Shown: piece after piece, positions 34,726 to 43,937 of the stretch
How the letters are laid out: every line of letters begins with the position of its first letter
Numbering within the stretch: position 1 is the stretch's first letter
Source: Kalaharituber pfeilii
Taxonomy: Eukaryota > Ascomycota > Pezizomycetes > Pezizales > Pezizaceae
Direction: 5' to 3'
Assembly (NCBI GenBank): GCA_015179045.1
Contig: WHUZ01000001.1
Coordinates: 1 to 64,000, forward strand
DNA length: 64,000 nt
Translations under genes and position numbers: made by a program
The notes under the pieces: generated by a model
What the model saw: the letters and a program-made list of their open reading frames with translations, nothing else
The model's database searches: none
Told to the model about the DNA's origin: nothing

Positions 34726-37128
34726 GGCAAAGGGTCATTGATAATAGTGTGGAATCTAAGTCATATAAGTGAGCCTTTCAGCGCGTTTCTTTTATTGGAA
34801 ATAGAATCTATGGATAGCCACACCTCTTAGTTACATTTAGGGTTCACCAGACAGTTGTTTCGTAATGGCTCTAATGAGTTGATTGGGTACACAAGTGAGG
34901 AAAGGCTGGGAGAACGAGTCGTGAAAAAGCAATTAAAACGAAAAAGCAAATTAAAACAAATAAAAAGCAAACTACAGGCACAGCGTCAGTCAATTTGATA
35001 GAATACTTCTGGAACGTCCCAATGACAGGGTTCTCTGAGCATGAGGCTTCCCCTCTCTAATAAATAAGGCAAAGGCGTTTGATAAGATATGATATTTTGG
35101 GATAGGATCGATAAACGTACTAGTTTCTCGCTCAAAACGAAACTAACCCTGTCTCTGAGCATCATTTTCGCATTGAGAGGGGATACATATATTACCAGGA
35201 ACAGGTGCATTGGTTCGAGTGAACAAAGCAATGACCGAGCAATATCTTGCAAAAGAAATACAGCACTGTCCGTTCCTGGGATGGGCTACGCAGTCATTTT
35301 CAGATTTTTCATTAATATTGGAATCTCAAGGACTCCTATACGCGGAGCGAGAAGCTTAGCCGAACTCATATATACTCAGAAGAAAAGGAACACACAAAGC
35401 TGAGGCATTGCGGTAGTGCGGAGATGGTCATGCTCGTCCTTCAACCCTTTTCCTCATCTGGCTGTGCGCAACTCCCCTTTTACCTCTCAAAAGGTAAGAT
35501 TGCTGCCCCATCCTGGTTTTCCCTGCTGCATTATGTCAATAGTTTGCTGCAAGCTTACTTGTTTTGATGCCAGGCGGGCAACGGTTGCATTGACGTTTTT
35601 GCCATGAACCCGTGTCACCTTGGCCTTCTGCAGAGCTTCTGGTGTGCTCTAAGCGCGCACTTCTGTTAGCAGTAGCAACAAGAGTCTCACACCTCCGTTC
35701 CAATCGGCGCGCCATCTGTGGCTTGAGATATGCTTGTAGGCTTCATCAGGTCCCTAGCTAGGGCCTGGCACAGTCACTACTGCTCAACCCCCTTTGCATC
35801 ACTTGTTGACGTTAGTGCGCTTCCGGCTTAGTATTTGTGTGCAAAACTCTCTAATAATCTTTCATGTGATGATATATCCGAATGGCACGAAATTGTCCGA
35901 ATACATTTAGGAAGGATTATTTAGATCTGCGCTTCGTTACGTGGATAACAAAGCCCAGAATACAGTCCAGGAGAGGGCCGTCAAGTTTAGATGCTAATGC
36001 AAATTCCCTCCTCTAATACATAGCTACCTGCAGTTGAGAAGCCACCCTGCGTGTTTAGGTACTATTCTGGTAAGAAAAGGTGCATGTACATCAAAACCCA
36101 GTCATGAACGACTAGAGAATAAGCCCCAGATCATCGGATTTCCCCACTTTCGCTTTGAATGGTTAGCAAGGGATTAATCCAGCTGCGCCAGAATAGCCCT
36201 CCCTCGCACTCGGTCAGCCATGGGTCTTCCATGTGCGATTATTGTCCTGCAGATGATCTGATATTGCGCTGCACACCACAGCACAGCACTTGATGTACCA
36301 TTTGGCACAATCCTTGTTGTTTGCCTGCCCCGGAGCATAGTACCGAAACAAAAGATAGCATGAGAGAGAAATGAATTAAGGCCATAGGTAAACGTCATTA
36401 TGATGGAACAAAAGATCCTCTCTACCCTGGTCGCCACACAGCAATGTCATTGTGCATTGGACAAGGGTATTTGTGGTTGCCTCCGAGTTATGTTGCCGCG
36501 GAACATATCCACCCACCAAAATTTTCCAACCCGATCAGCTCCACCAAATCAACTCTGATTTCAATAATTATAAACACTTGAAAAGGAACAAATCTATGAT
36601 ATCCATTTTGAATTTTGAGAAGATCGGTGGAGCTGATAAGCGCCAAGCTTAGGGCCTATATGGGGCAAAACTGCCAAGCGGCACATGCCAAGGCGAAAGG
36701 TGCCTATTTAAGTTAGAGCCCAAACCAACTGTAGTCTACATTCGGCCTAACACTAGCCAAAGAAGGTTAATGCGCGGTAGCAAGAACAGTTACAACATGT
36801 CTGCTCTTAACTTCCGGCACCATATCCTGATTAAATTCATATAATCTGAAGTCACTAAAGTTGTTTGTGGTTCCTGTCCCTGACCATGCTCTGTGGATAT
36901 TGGGATCACCCCACATCCTGTTATTGTAGTGAACCATTATAAGAGCTCTCATCCAGCCTCTTTTCCAACCTCCGGAAAGTCAACCTAGCTAATCGGAGTG
37001 GAACGTCCTTAGCTTCGAGCATTAACCTGCATACCCGCTTGTTGGACCTTAGTACATTTGTACCACAACGCTGAGACAGAACGCCTAGCTGTTTGTTCAA
37101 ATTATTTATACTGGCGGAAACATATACG
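34726..37128. other. Gene-free interval
   Basis: No gene supported. A 12-bp inverted repeat (ATCAGCTCCACC at about 36536 and its complement near 36622) is the only structure noted. Confidence 0.45.
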
Positions 37129-38283
37129 ATGGGTCAGAACCAAAGCTCACGATTCCATCACAATAACCACAGCATCAACAATAGCGAGGCTATCAGTCAA
37201 GGAATGAATTTAATCCGCCCCCGAGCTCGACCACATTTCAGTTCAGTCTCTACACCAATGTCTGTCTATCCTAGTACTCGCCATACGAACTACCCAGCTT
37301 TCTACCAGAACACTGCCCGAAGTCCTAGTATTGCTTCTGATGGTATGTCACGAGAAAGCTACCCAGGTAGCCCGTCGTTGAGCATCATATCCAGCAACTC
37401 ATCGACTTTCAATTCCAGCAGTTTGCCACTTGAAACGCACGACTATTACAGTCCACGAGCAGAAAAATTCATCTGTCCCATGTACGGTTGTTTGTATTCA
37501 GCGCTGGGGTTTGGAACGGCTGAAGAATTAGAAAGCCACATGACCACTTTGGGCCACTATCCGGAGACGGCTACTGTGGTCGATCCGCAAGTTACGATTC
37601 TGAACTACGAGAATGCTCTTGAGAATACAGGTGATTGGCTGGCATCACAGCAGGAGCATGTTGAAGTACAGCAACTGTTCAGTGTTCCGTCACCAACCTA
37701 TGAATTCACATTTACCTCTGATCAGCCAAAGCAATTTCCCCCAAGCTCACCAAAGACTCCAGCATCCCCAACAGGAAGTCAATGTGATTGCCAGCATTGC
37801 CAGCTGCAATTGCAGGGCATTTCAGCGTATACGTATTCTAACCTCCCGAGGCGCAACCCGAAGTCCTTGGGAATGACAAGTTCCTTGTCACAAAAGAAGA
37901 AGAAGACAATATACGACCTTCCTACTCCGTTGACTGTTCAAATGCCACCCCCGCCAATCATCATCAATCTCCCACCTCCACCAAAACCTAGCACTGCCGC
38001 CAAAACCGCTAATCCATCAAAACCAACAGTCAAGTCATCATCTCCAAACATTAACGAGTACTCCCTCTGGCAACAGCAAATCCAAATTGCGCAAGTAACC
38101 GAGATGTTGCAATCTCAGCAGCGACAGCGCGAGACCCAAAGAAGGATACTGGAAGAGACACCTCAGAATGCGGTTAATAGGACCAGCAGTGGATACAGGA
38201 TACCAGGGGAGCAAGACAACTCGTGCATCTATGGCTTCCCAAGGCCATCGGCGTCGTTTTCTACTAACTACCCTGCTGCATAG
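37129..38283 (+). CDS. Orphan protein with C2H2-like finger and N-myristoylation-type start
   Basis: Intronless, 384 aa from ATG 37129. It begins MGQNQSSR, fitting the myristoylation pattern MGxxxS. Residues 1-110 are Ser/Asn-rich and disordered. FICPMYGCLYSALGFGTAEE followed by LESHMTTLGH gives C-x4-C-x15-H-x5-H, a possible zinc finger. CDCQHC further on is a second Cys cluster. A Pro-rich tract (PPPPIIINLPPPP) and a Gln-rich helix (LWQQQIQIAQVTEMLQSQQ) precede the tail. A clean ATG, one long frame and gene-like codon use support a real gene. I recognise no family and infer no function. Confidence 0.7.
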   Translation: MGQNQSSRFHHNNHSINNSEAISQGMNLIRPRARPHFSSVSTPMSVYPSTRHTNYPAFYQNTARSPSIASDGMSRESYPGSPSLSIISSNSSTFNSSSLPLETHDYYSPRAEKFICPMYGCLYSALGFGTAEELESHMTTLGHYPETATVVDPQVTILNYENALENTGDWLASQQEHVEVQQLFSVPSPTYEFTFTSDQPKQFPPSSPKTPASPTGSQCDCQHCQLQLQGISAYTYSNLPRRNPKSLGMTSSLSQKKKKTIYDLPTPLTVQMPPPPIIINLPPPPKPSTAAKTANPSKPTVKSSSPNINEYSLWQQQIQIAQVTEMLQSQQRQRETQRRILEETPQNAVNRTSSGYRIPGEQDNSCIYGFPRPSASFSTNYPAA

Positions 38284-39147
38284 GCGCACGTGAGTGTCTC
38301 TTTTCCGTAACTTTCTCCTCTGGTTTCGTTTATCAGGGCTTCTCATACATTTGGGCATCTTCTATCTTCCTGGTCATACACTTGTATACATATACCCCTT
38401 TGCATAAGTACTAGCTTACGTACCTCCACGGTTGGTTTTCTTGGTTTGGATACAAAAAAGCTTTAACCATGGCTGCGATTGGTCTTGGTGGGAAACGTCA
38501 ATCCATCAATCAAACTCGGTTGAGTTCGAGTTTGCGGGAATGAAATGAAGTTACGAACAATCCCTTCATTTCATTTACATTTCCTTGCCTTCTCTATCTA
38601 TACATAAGAAAAGCGATCTCTGAAGTGCGTTTTTGGTGTTGCATCTTTCTTCCTCCACTTCTGAAATTTATTTGTTTGGACGGTTCCGTTTTACGGGGTC
38701 TGGGGGCATGGATATGCGTTCGATTTGTTCTTTTTCCTTTTTCCTTTTTTTCATGAGATGTGTATATAGTACTCCACACTATCTTTGGACATATTGTATT
38801 ATAGTGGCTCTGCCTTTGATCAGGAGGGCTGCGGACGAAGATGGATGGACGAACGGGACATAAAGCTGGGATTTACCGTATTAACTCACATAAGAGCAAG
38901 AAAACAAACGCGCGCTAGTTCGGTCTTGGCAAAATTCTCAGCGCCAGTGCGCGTGTATCACGCACGGGCACGTAATGATCCCCGAATTACCGCGATGCTA
39001 ACCTCAACACCACGGAGATTCGTAGAGAAGCTGGAGATTAGCCGTGCTTAGTAATGCCAAGATTGCACGAACAGCGCGCTAGCGTGATTAATGGCGCCTG
39101 AGTCCTGCCAAGACCGAACTAGCGCGCGTTTGTTTTCTTGCTCTTAT

Positions 39148-39400
39148 GATTTGGCGGTTCAACCGCAAGCTAATGGGAGGCTCGAGAGCAGCCACCAGAA
39201 CCCTCGAGACCACGGAAGAGAGGGCAAGCCACTAGTGGGCGCCACCAAGCCACAGCACAGTCCCTCTCTAGTTGGTTTCCCGTTTGGGTGATCCCTTTGT
39301 GGTAGTCATGGGCAGGCAGCGAAGGGATGCTCGGTATATAGAAGGGGTGAGGGAGACGCTGGTCCTCCCTCTCCAAGCCGCGTGAGTTGCGAAATCACCC
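39148..39400 (+). repeat. Split direct repeat A1
   Basis: 253 bp identical by eye to A2 (43411-43663). It starts GATTTGGCGGTTCAACC and ends GAAATCACCC. It contains TATATA at 39335-39340, 90 bp before the first gag ATG. Confidence 0.95.
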
Positions 39401-39424
39401 CCCATACCTTTGTCTTCTACACAT

Positions 39425-40498
39425 ATGCCCCGGTGCCTTATGACCAGTCGCAACTACAGAACTCGCTCACAAACCTCTCGCTCACAAACACCAAACGCTA
39501 TATCGACATCCACCATGCACGCTGGGCCATCTGCTGGGCAAATGGGTTTGTTCGACGAACAAGTCCCAGAAACCCCACCAGCAAACCAGAACGCAGCACC
39601 CGCCACAGCACCCTCCGCAGCACCCTCCGCGGCTATAGACGAGGATAGAATCGTACAACGGGTGCTACAGGGCCTCCTGGCTGCACAGCAACGGGCAACC
39701 CCAGCAGGACCAATAATACCAGCCTCGGAGGTATCACAGAATGAGGGTAATGACCCCCGCACCCTCCCCCTTCACACAGAATACCCAGCGGTAGACCCGG
39801 CTATCTGGCGGGAGATACTGGAGGGCCGTTTCAAGGCGGAGAACCTCTTAAAGATCAATGCCTCCTTCTACCCCCTTACCGCGGCAAGGAAGCGGAAACA
39901 AGAAACCTTGACATTGGGACCATACGAAATCCCAACAACCACCCGCGATGTGGAGATCGAGGAATACCGCTCAATTCACACGCTCATGCAGCCTTTCGAG
40001 GTATATTGCCAGGCCCTGGTCCAATTCGCCCCGCAGGGCGTCAAGCTCCGCCTGAGCGCAGCTCTAGCCTTCTATAGGCACCGCTTATACGACCTCTACC
40101 ATCTGCACACATGGGAAAGCATCCGGTTTTTCCACGTGGCGTTTCATCAAAAAAGGATCCTCCTCGACGTCTATGACCCTCAAGGCTGGCGGGAACAGGA
40201 TCCCACACTGCAACATCTGTTAATGAGACGCCTACCACGAATGTCGACAGAGCACCTACCGGCAAGCGACGCAAAACGCCAGAAATCATGGGGAGCACCA
40301 GCAGCACCGTCACAGGGCCCAAGCCCCACCCCATGCTTCCGCTTCAATCAGGGCACATGCAGAAGCCCAAACTGCCGATACGCACACATCTGTATTTCGT
40401 GCGCCAAACCCCACCCAAATTGCCAACAAGGTGCCAATGCACCGGCTACGGGGGCAAATGCAACATCATTTGCGGATCGCATCCAAGCCTCGAGGTAG
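39425..40498 (+). CDS. Gag-like protein with CCCH zinc finger (retrotransposon)
   Basis: 357 aa from ATG 39425 (alternatives 39440 or 39515). An Ala/Pro/Thr-rich N-terminus is followed by a folded-looking middle (PAIWREILEGRFKAENLLKI to YDLYHLHTWESIRFFHVAFH). The C-terminus carries CFRFNQGTCRSPNCRYAH (C-x7-C-x4-C-x3-H) and then CISCAKPHPNC. Similar terminal fingers occur in gag-like ORFs of YR retroelements, where they bind RNA. It ends at TAG 40496, directly followed by CAATTA, and the frame continues open into the RT. Confidence 0.88.
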   Translation: MPRCLMTSRNYRTRSQTSRSQTPNAISTSTMHAGPSAGQMGLFDEQVPETPPANQNAAPATAPSAAPSAAIDEDRIVQRVLQGLLAAQQRATPAGPIIPASEVSQNEGNDPRTLPLHTEYPAVDPAIWREILEGRFKAENLLKINASFYPLTAARKRKQETLTLGPYEIPTTTRDVEIEEYRSIHTLMQPFEVYCQALVQFAPQGVKLRLSAALAFYRHRLYDLYHLHTWESIRFFHVAFHQKRILLDVYDPQGWREQDPTLQHLLMRRLPRMSTEHLPASDAKRQKSWGAPAAPSQGPSPTPCFRFNQGTCRSPNCRYAHICISCAKPHPNCQQGANAPATGANATSFADRIQASR

Positions 40499-40504
40499 CA
40501 ATTA
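40496..40504 (+). promoter_or_regulatory. Leaky stop codon UAG-CAA-UUA between gag and RT
   Basis: TAGCAATTA matches the readthrough pattern UAG-CAR-YYA known from tobamoviruses. Gag and RT/RNase H share one frame, with only this stop between them. The RT part has no ATG for several hundred codons; the first possible alternative start is GTG 40583. A Gag-Pol readthrough product is therefore the simplest reading (inference). Confidence 0.75.
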
Positions 40505-42358
40505 GAGGGAGGATCACTAGGGGTAGTAATTAAATCAAATGATTATCCTAGCTCTGAATCCTCCGTATATTTTCCATATCACGTGACGTCCCGCAGTGAC
40601 CATCCCGCAGAAATTGACCCAGGCCCGCTTCAGGCCGAAGGTTGGGCCCGCTGGCTAAAGAACCACCCAGACCGCTATTATGTTAATACACTCATAAGAA
40701 TAATCCAATATGGGGCCAAGATAGGCTACACCGGGCCAGCCCAGCAGATCTTAAGCAAAAACCTCCCATCCGCAAACGACGCCCCACAGGTCCTTACGAA
40801 AGACCTCCAAGAGCAGATTTCCCATGGACGGGTTGGTCAGGTCGCAGTACTACCAGAGAATTTTATCTCCTCCCCCCTAGGCCTTGTCCCAAAAGCTGAT
40901 GGAGGCTGGCGGAGGATACACCACCTATCACACCCACATGGCAACTCAGTCAACGACCACATACCACCCTCGTGGGGCACCCTCGTATATGTCAAGTTTG
41001 ACGAAGCACTTGCGGCAGTGGCAAAAAAAGGGAAGGGTGCCATTCTGGTAAAACGAGATTTAGCCAATGCATTCCGCCACATCCCAGTGTCCCCCGAGGA
41101 CTGGTGGCTACTAGGCTTCTCCTGGGAAGGAAGCTGGTGGTATGACAAGTACCTACCATTCGGCCTCCGGACCTCGCCCTTCATTTTTGATCTATTCGCA
41201 AAAGGGCTACGATGGATCCTGGAAAACGAGAAAGGCTGGGAGGACATACTCCAATACCTAGACGACTTCTTAAAGGTGCTAGATCCACATGCGGATGCAA
41301 GTCAGTATGAGCAAGATTTCGCACAAATCTGCCGGGATCTCGGATTCGAAATCAAGGAGTCCAAAAGCCTACGGTCGACAGTAGCCGAATTCCTAGGAAT
41401 TCTAATAGACACGAATGCCATGCAAGCACGCCTGCCATCAGATAAGCACGCAAAGGCACTCCTACTCCTGAGGCTCTACCTCAAACGCCGGTCACTAACC
41501 CTACTCGAACTTCAATCGTTAACGGGTTTCCTATCGTTCGCGGCAAAAGTGGTACCTATGGGCCGTACCTTCCTGAGACGCCTATATAATGCGCTTTCAT
41601 CTTACTCCGCACCTAATCGAAGGTGCCATATCACCGCCGACATGCGAGCAGATCTGCACTGGTGGCTAAATTTCCTCCCATCCTGGGACGGAGTGTCAAT
41701 TATCCACGCCAATCGGCGAGAATTCGCTCTTTGGACTGACGCCTCAGGACGTAAAGGAATTGGGGGGTATTACCTACCAAAAGAGGGAGACTCAATGTAT
41801 GACCTCACGACTATTCCACTGGAAAACGCCTTTTCCACGAGAGTGCCTCGCAGGCATCGGGACAAGCACATAAACTTCAAGGAGATGGCCGCAGTCCTCC
41901 ACTCCCTCCGGCGTTGGGGAAAAATATGGCATGGTGCTCGCGTGCACATCCACAATGACAACACCGCAGTGGTAAATGGCCTCGCTAGGCGAACAATGAA
42001 AGGGGCCGCAATGGACCCCCTCCGGAAAATCACTCTTCTGAGTGCAAAGGAGGATATTGAGTTGATTGTTCATTGGATACCCACAGGGGAAAACACACTA
42101 GCAGATGCTTTATCCCGGTTCGAGTTCAAGAAAGTAGCTAACCTTGCACCACAGCTGTCCAGGTTACAGACGCCCAAGTCACATATGACCCACCAGAGTC
42201 ATGGTACAACGACGTTCCAGACCTCCCGCGACGAGCAGCCAGATACCTCTGGTGGGGACTCTCAGCAACCACCAGACGAACATACCATACCGCGAGACGG
42301 GAATATGCACTCTTTTGCGCCCTCTCCGGTGCCAACCCCTTCCCCGCAACTGCAGTGA
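40499..42358 (+). CDS. Reverse transcriptase-RNase H (readthrough Pol) of the YR retrotransposon
   Basis: Open in the gag frame from the codon after the gag stop to TGA 42356-42358 (about 619 codons). RT blocks: FISSPLGLVPKADGGWRRIH, GAILVKRDLANAFRHIPV, LPFGLRTSPFIFDLFAKGL, catalytic YLDDF (about 41258-41272), then GFEIKESKS and EFLGILID. RNase H: FALWTDASGRKGIGGY, NFKEMAAVLHSLR, HIHNDNTAVVNGL and ENTLADALSRFE, which supply the acidic DEDD-type residues. The tail after ADALSR is Gln/Ser/Thr/Pro-rich, because this stretch also encodes the recombinase N-terminus in the -1 frame. No methyltransferase domain follows. Function: copies the element RNA into DNA. Confidence 0.93.
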   Translation, partial: QLEGGSLGVVIKSNDYPSSESSVYFPYHVTSRSDHPAEIDPGPLQAEGWARWLKNHPDRYYVNTLIRIIQYGAKIGYTGPAQQILSKNLPSANDAPQVLTKDLQEQISHGRVGQVAVLPENFISSPLGLVPKADGGWRRIHHLSHPHGNSVNDHIPPSWGTLVYVKFDEALAAVAKKGKGAILVKRDLANAFRHIPVSPEDWWLLGFSWEGSWWYDKYLPFGLRTSPFIFDLFAKGLRWILENEKGWEDILQYLDDFLKVLDPHADASQYEQDFAQICRDLGFEIKESKSLRSTVAEFLGILIDTNAMQARLPSDKHAKALLLLRLYLKRRSLTLLELQSLTGFLSFAAKVVPMGRTFLRRLYNALSSYSAPNRRCHITADMRADLHWWLNFLPSWDGVSIIHANRREFALWTDASGRKGIGGYYLPKEGDSMYDLTTIPLENAFSTRVPRRHRDKHINFKEMAAVLHSLRRWGKIWHGARVHIHNDNTAVVNGLARRTMKGAAMDPLRKITLLSAKEDIELIVHWIPTGENTLADALSRFEFKKVANLAPQLSRLQTPKSHMTHQSHGTTTFQTSRDEQPDTSGGDSQQPPDEHTIPRDGNMHSFAPSPVPTPSPQLQ

Positions 42359-43158
42359 TGCTCTGTGAGTGGGTCGCCTCTCTAGCAGGAAAAGTCAAAA
42401 CAGAGACTATGAAGCTATACCTCACTGGACTGCGGTCCCTGCATGTGGACCTAGGCCACTCAGTCGAAGCCTTCCAGGACCTGAGGCTCCAAAGGATATT
42501 AAGGGGTATCAAACGTTTTCATGGGGAAACCCCGGCACGTCGAGAGAGACTACCCATTACGAGGGACCTCCTCCTCCGGATAGTGGACCAGTTCGGCCGA
42601 TCACTGGACGATATAGCATTACATGCTGCCTTTTGCTTAGCCTTCGCAGGGTTCTTACGGGTTGGAGAATTCACCTGGTCAACCTGGGAGCAGGACGCCC
42701 CACAATGGCACCTCACCCGCAGGTCCATCCAATTCGCGGAGTCACGGGTATACGTGACTCTGCCGGCAAGTAAGACTGACCCCTTCCGGCGCGGAATAAC
42801 CCTCACAGTCGCAGCAGCTGGGGATGCGGCATGCCCGGTAACCTCCCTCCAACGGCTGTACCAGCTGGCACCAGCAGCACCAGAAGCCCCACTCTTTTCT
42901 CGTCAAAACGGGCTTCCATTTACACGGGATCATGTGGTGAATACACTCCGCCGTATACTGGGTCAGCTAGGCATAGGTGGCCAGTACTCAGGCCACTCCT
43001 TCCGTAGAGGGGCTGCAACCTCAGCGCAGAGGGCAGGGCTATCGAAGGAAGAGATTCAGCTGCTAGGAAGATGGAAATCAGAGGCATACCAGCGGTATAT
43101 CGAGGTCCATCCGGAGCACGTTTTCCAACTCGCACGGCGACTGCATCACCCTCAGTAG
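42142..43158 (+). CDS. Tyrosine recombinase of the YR retrotransposon
   Basis: Open in the -1 frame relative to RT from 42142 (after TAA 42139-42141) to TAG 43158, 338 codons. The first ATG is at 42358, overlapping the RT stop as TGATG. The part before that ATG still reads as a recombinase core-binding domain (LSATTRRTYHTARREYALFC), followed after the ATG by MKLYLTGLRSLHVDLGHS. Catalytic set: Arg in AGFLRVGEF, His and Arg in GHSFRRGAA, and LLGRWKSEAYQRYI with the likely nucleophile Tyr in RYI. It integrates the circular DNA copy. How the N-terminal domain is translated is unresolved (frameshift, reinitiation or splicing). Confidence 0.88.
   Translation, partial: PCTTAVQVTDAQVTYDPPESWYNDVPDLPRRAARYLWWGLSATTRRTYHTARREYALFCALSGANPFPATAVMLCEWVASLAGKVKTETMKLYLTGLRSLHVDLGHSVEAFQDLRLQRILRGIKRFHGETPARRERLPITRDLLLRIVDQFGRSLDDIALHAAFCLAFAGFLRVGEFTWSTWEQDAPQWHLTRRSIQFAESRVYVTLPASKTDPFRRGITLTVAAAGDAACPVTSLQRLYQLAPAAPEAPLFSRQNGLPFTRDHVVNTLRRILGQLGIGGQYSGHSFRRGAATSAQRAGLSKEEIQLLGRWKSEAYQRYIEVHPEHVFQLARRLHHPQ
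42356..42360 (+). promoter_or_regulatory. UGAUG stop/start overlap
   Basis: The RT stop TGA (42356-42358) and the first recombinase ATG (42358-42360) share one base, an arrangement used for termination-reinitiation in some retrotransposons and mycoviruses. No canonical X-XXY-YYZ slippery heptamer was found in the 217-nt overlap. Confidence 0.55.
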
Positions 43159-43205
43159 CTCCCTGCCACCGCACAGCGGCAGTGAGCACCTTTGGGGTCC
43201 GGTTT

Positions 43206-43410
43206 GGGGGTCCTTCGGTTTGCCCCTGCTTAGTCAGCGAAACGACTGACTAAGCATGGGCATTAGGGGCTACAAACCCCTTGAGCCGATTTCCGCAACC
43301 TAAAGAGCATGGATAGGACGCCTCCTCATTTGTTTTCCTTGTCTTTTTCTGTCATGTATTCCACATAGCAATTCATGTTTGTTTCGAATCGAAGTAGCCG
43401 AGGACCATTA
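43206..43410 (+). repeat. Split direct repeat B1
   Basis: 205 bp identical by eye to B2. It directly abuts A2 through CCATTA-G-ATTTGG. It contains a strong hairpin at 43228-43255. Confidence 0.95.
43228..43255. promoter_or_regulatory. Perfect hairpin in B1 (again in B2 at 43739-43766)
   Basis: GCTTAGTCAG, 8-base loop CGAAACGA, CTGACTAAGC. Allowing one mismatch, the stem extends outward to TGCCC/GGGCA, 17 bp in all. Possible RNA structure or recombinase-related palindrome in the element's 3' repeat; function unknown. Confidence 0.7.
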
Positions 43411-43663
43411 GATTTGGCGGTTCAACCGCAAGCTAATGGGAGGCTCGAGAGCAGCCACCAGAACCCTCGAGACCACGGAAGAGAGGGCAAGCCACTAGTG
43501 GGCGCCACCAAGCCACAGCACAGTCCCTCTCTAGTTGGTTTCCCGTTTGGGTGATCCCTTTGTGGTAGTCATGGGCAGGCAGCGAAGGGATGCTCGGTAT
43601 ATAGAAGGGGTGAGGGAGACGCTGGTCCTCCCTCTCCAAGCCGCGTGAGTTGCGAAATCACCC
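43411..43663 (+). repeat. Split direct repeat A2
   Basis: Second copy of A; see A1. It is followed by 53 bp of unique sequence before B2. Confidence 0.95.
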
Positions 43664-43716
43664 ACCCACCGACCCCGTTACCCCAGCGACTCGGGCCTCC
43701 GCGAGGGAGAGACTGG

Positions 43717-43921
43717 GGGGGTCCTTCGGTTTGCCCCTGCTTAGTCAGCGAAACGACTGACTAAGCATGGGCATTAGGGGCTACAAACCCCTTGAGCCGA
43801 TTTCCGCAACCTAAAGAGCATGGATAGGACGCCTCCTCATTTGTTTTCCTTGTCTTTTTCTGTCATGTATTCCACATAGCAATTCATGTTTGTTTCGAAT
43901 CGAAGTAGCCGAGGACCATTA
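43717..43921 (+). repeat. Split direct repeat B2, right end of element
   Basis: Second copy of B, ending GAGGACCATTA. The next base, G 43922, is shared with the MITE target. Confidence 0.95.
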
Positions 43922-43937
43922 GTGAGTTAATACGGTA

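Larger units (their letters stand above)
39148..43921 (+). mobile_element. Ngaro/DIRS-type tyrosine-recombinase retrotransposon, apparently intact
   Basis: A 4.77-kb element with split direct repeats A1-[gag, RT/RNase H, YR]-B1-A2-B2. It encodes reverse transcriptase, RNase H and a tyrosine recombinase, with no integrase and no DNA-methyltransferase domain. Known DIRS and PAT elements carry the methyltransferase while Ngaro lacks it, so the Ngaro group fits best. All frames are open and the repeats are identical by eye. Such elements are thought to replicate through a B1/A2-junction-spanning circular DNA that integrates by YR recombination. A TATATA box in A1 at 39335 probably drives the RNA. 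Confidence 0.93.
38874..43937. mobile_element. TACCGT MITE (290 bp) split by the retrotransposon
   Basis: Left part 38874-39148 and right part 43923-43937 together rebuild the 290-bp MITE seen intact at 29838. The break lies in the right terminal inverted repeat between CTCTTATG and TGAGTTAATACGGTA. Only one G (39148/43922) is shared at the two edges. Confidence 0.95.

Noticed and set aside
42142..42358. Canonical -1 frameshift heptamer in the RT/YR overlap
   Set aside because: Codon-by-codon reading found no X-XXY-YYZ in the RT frame.
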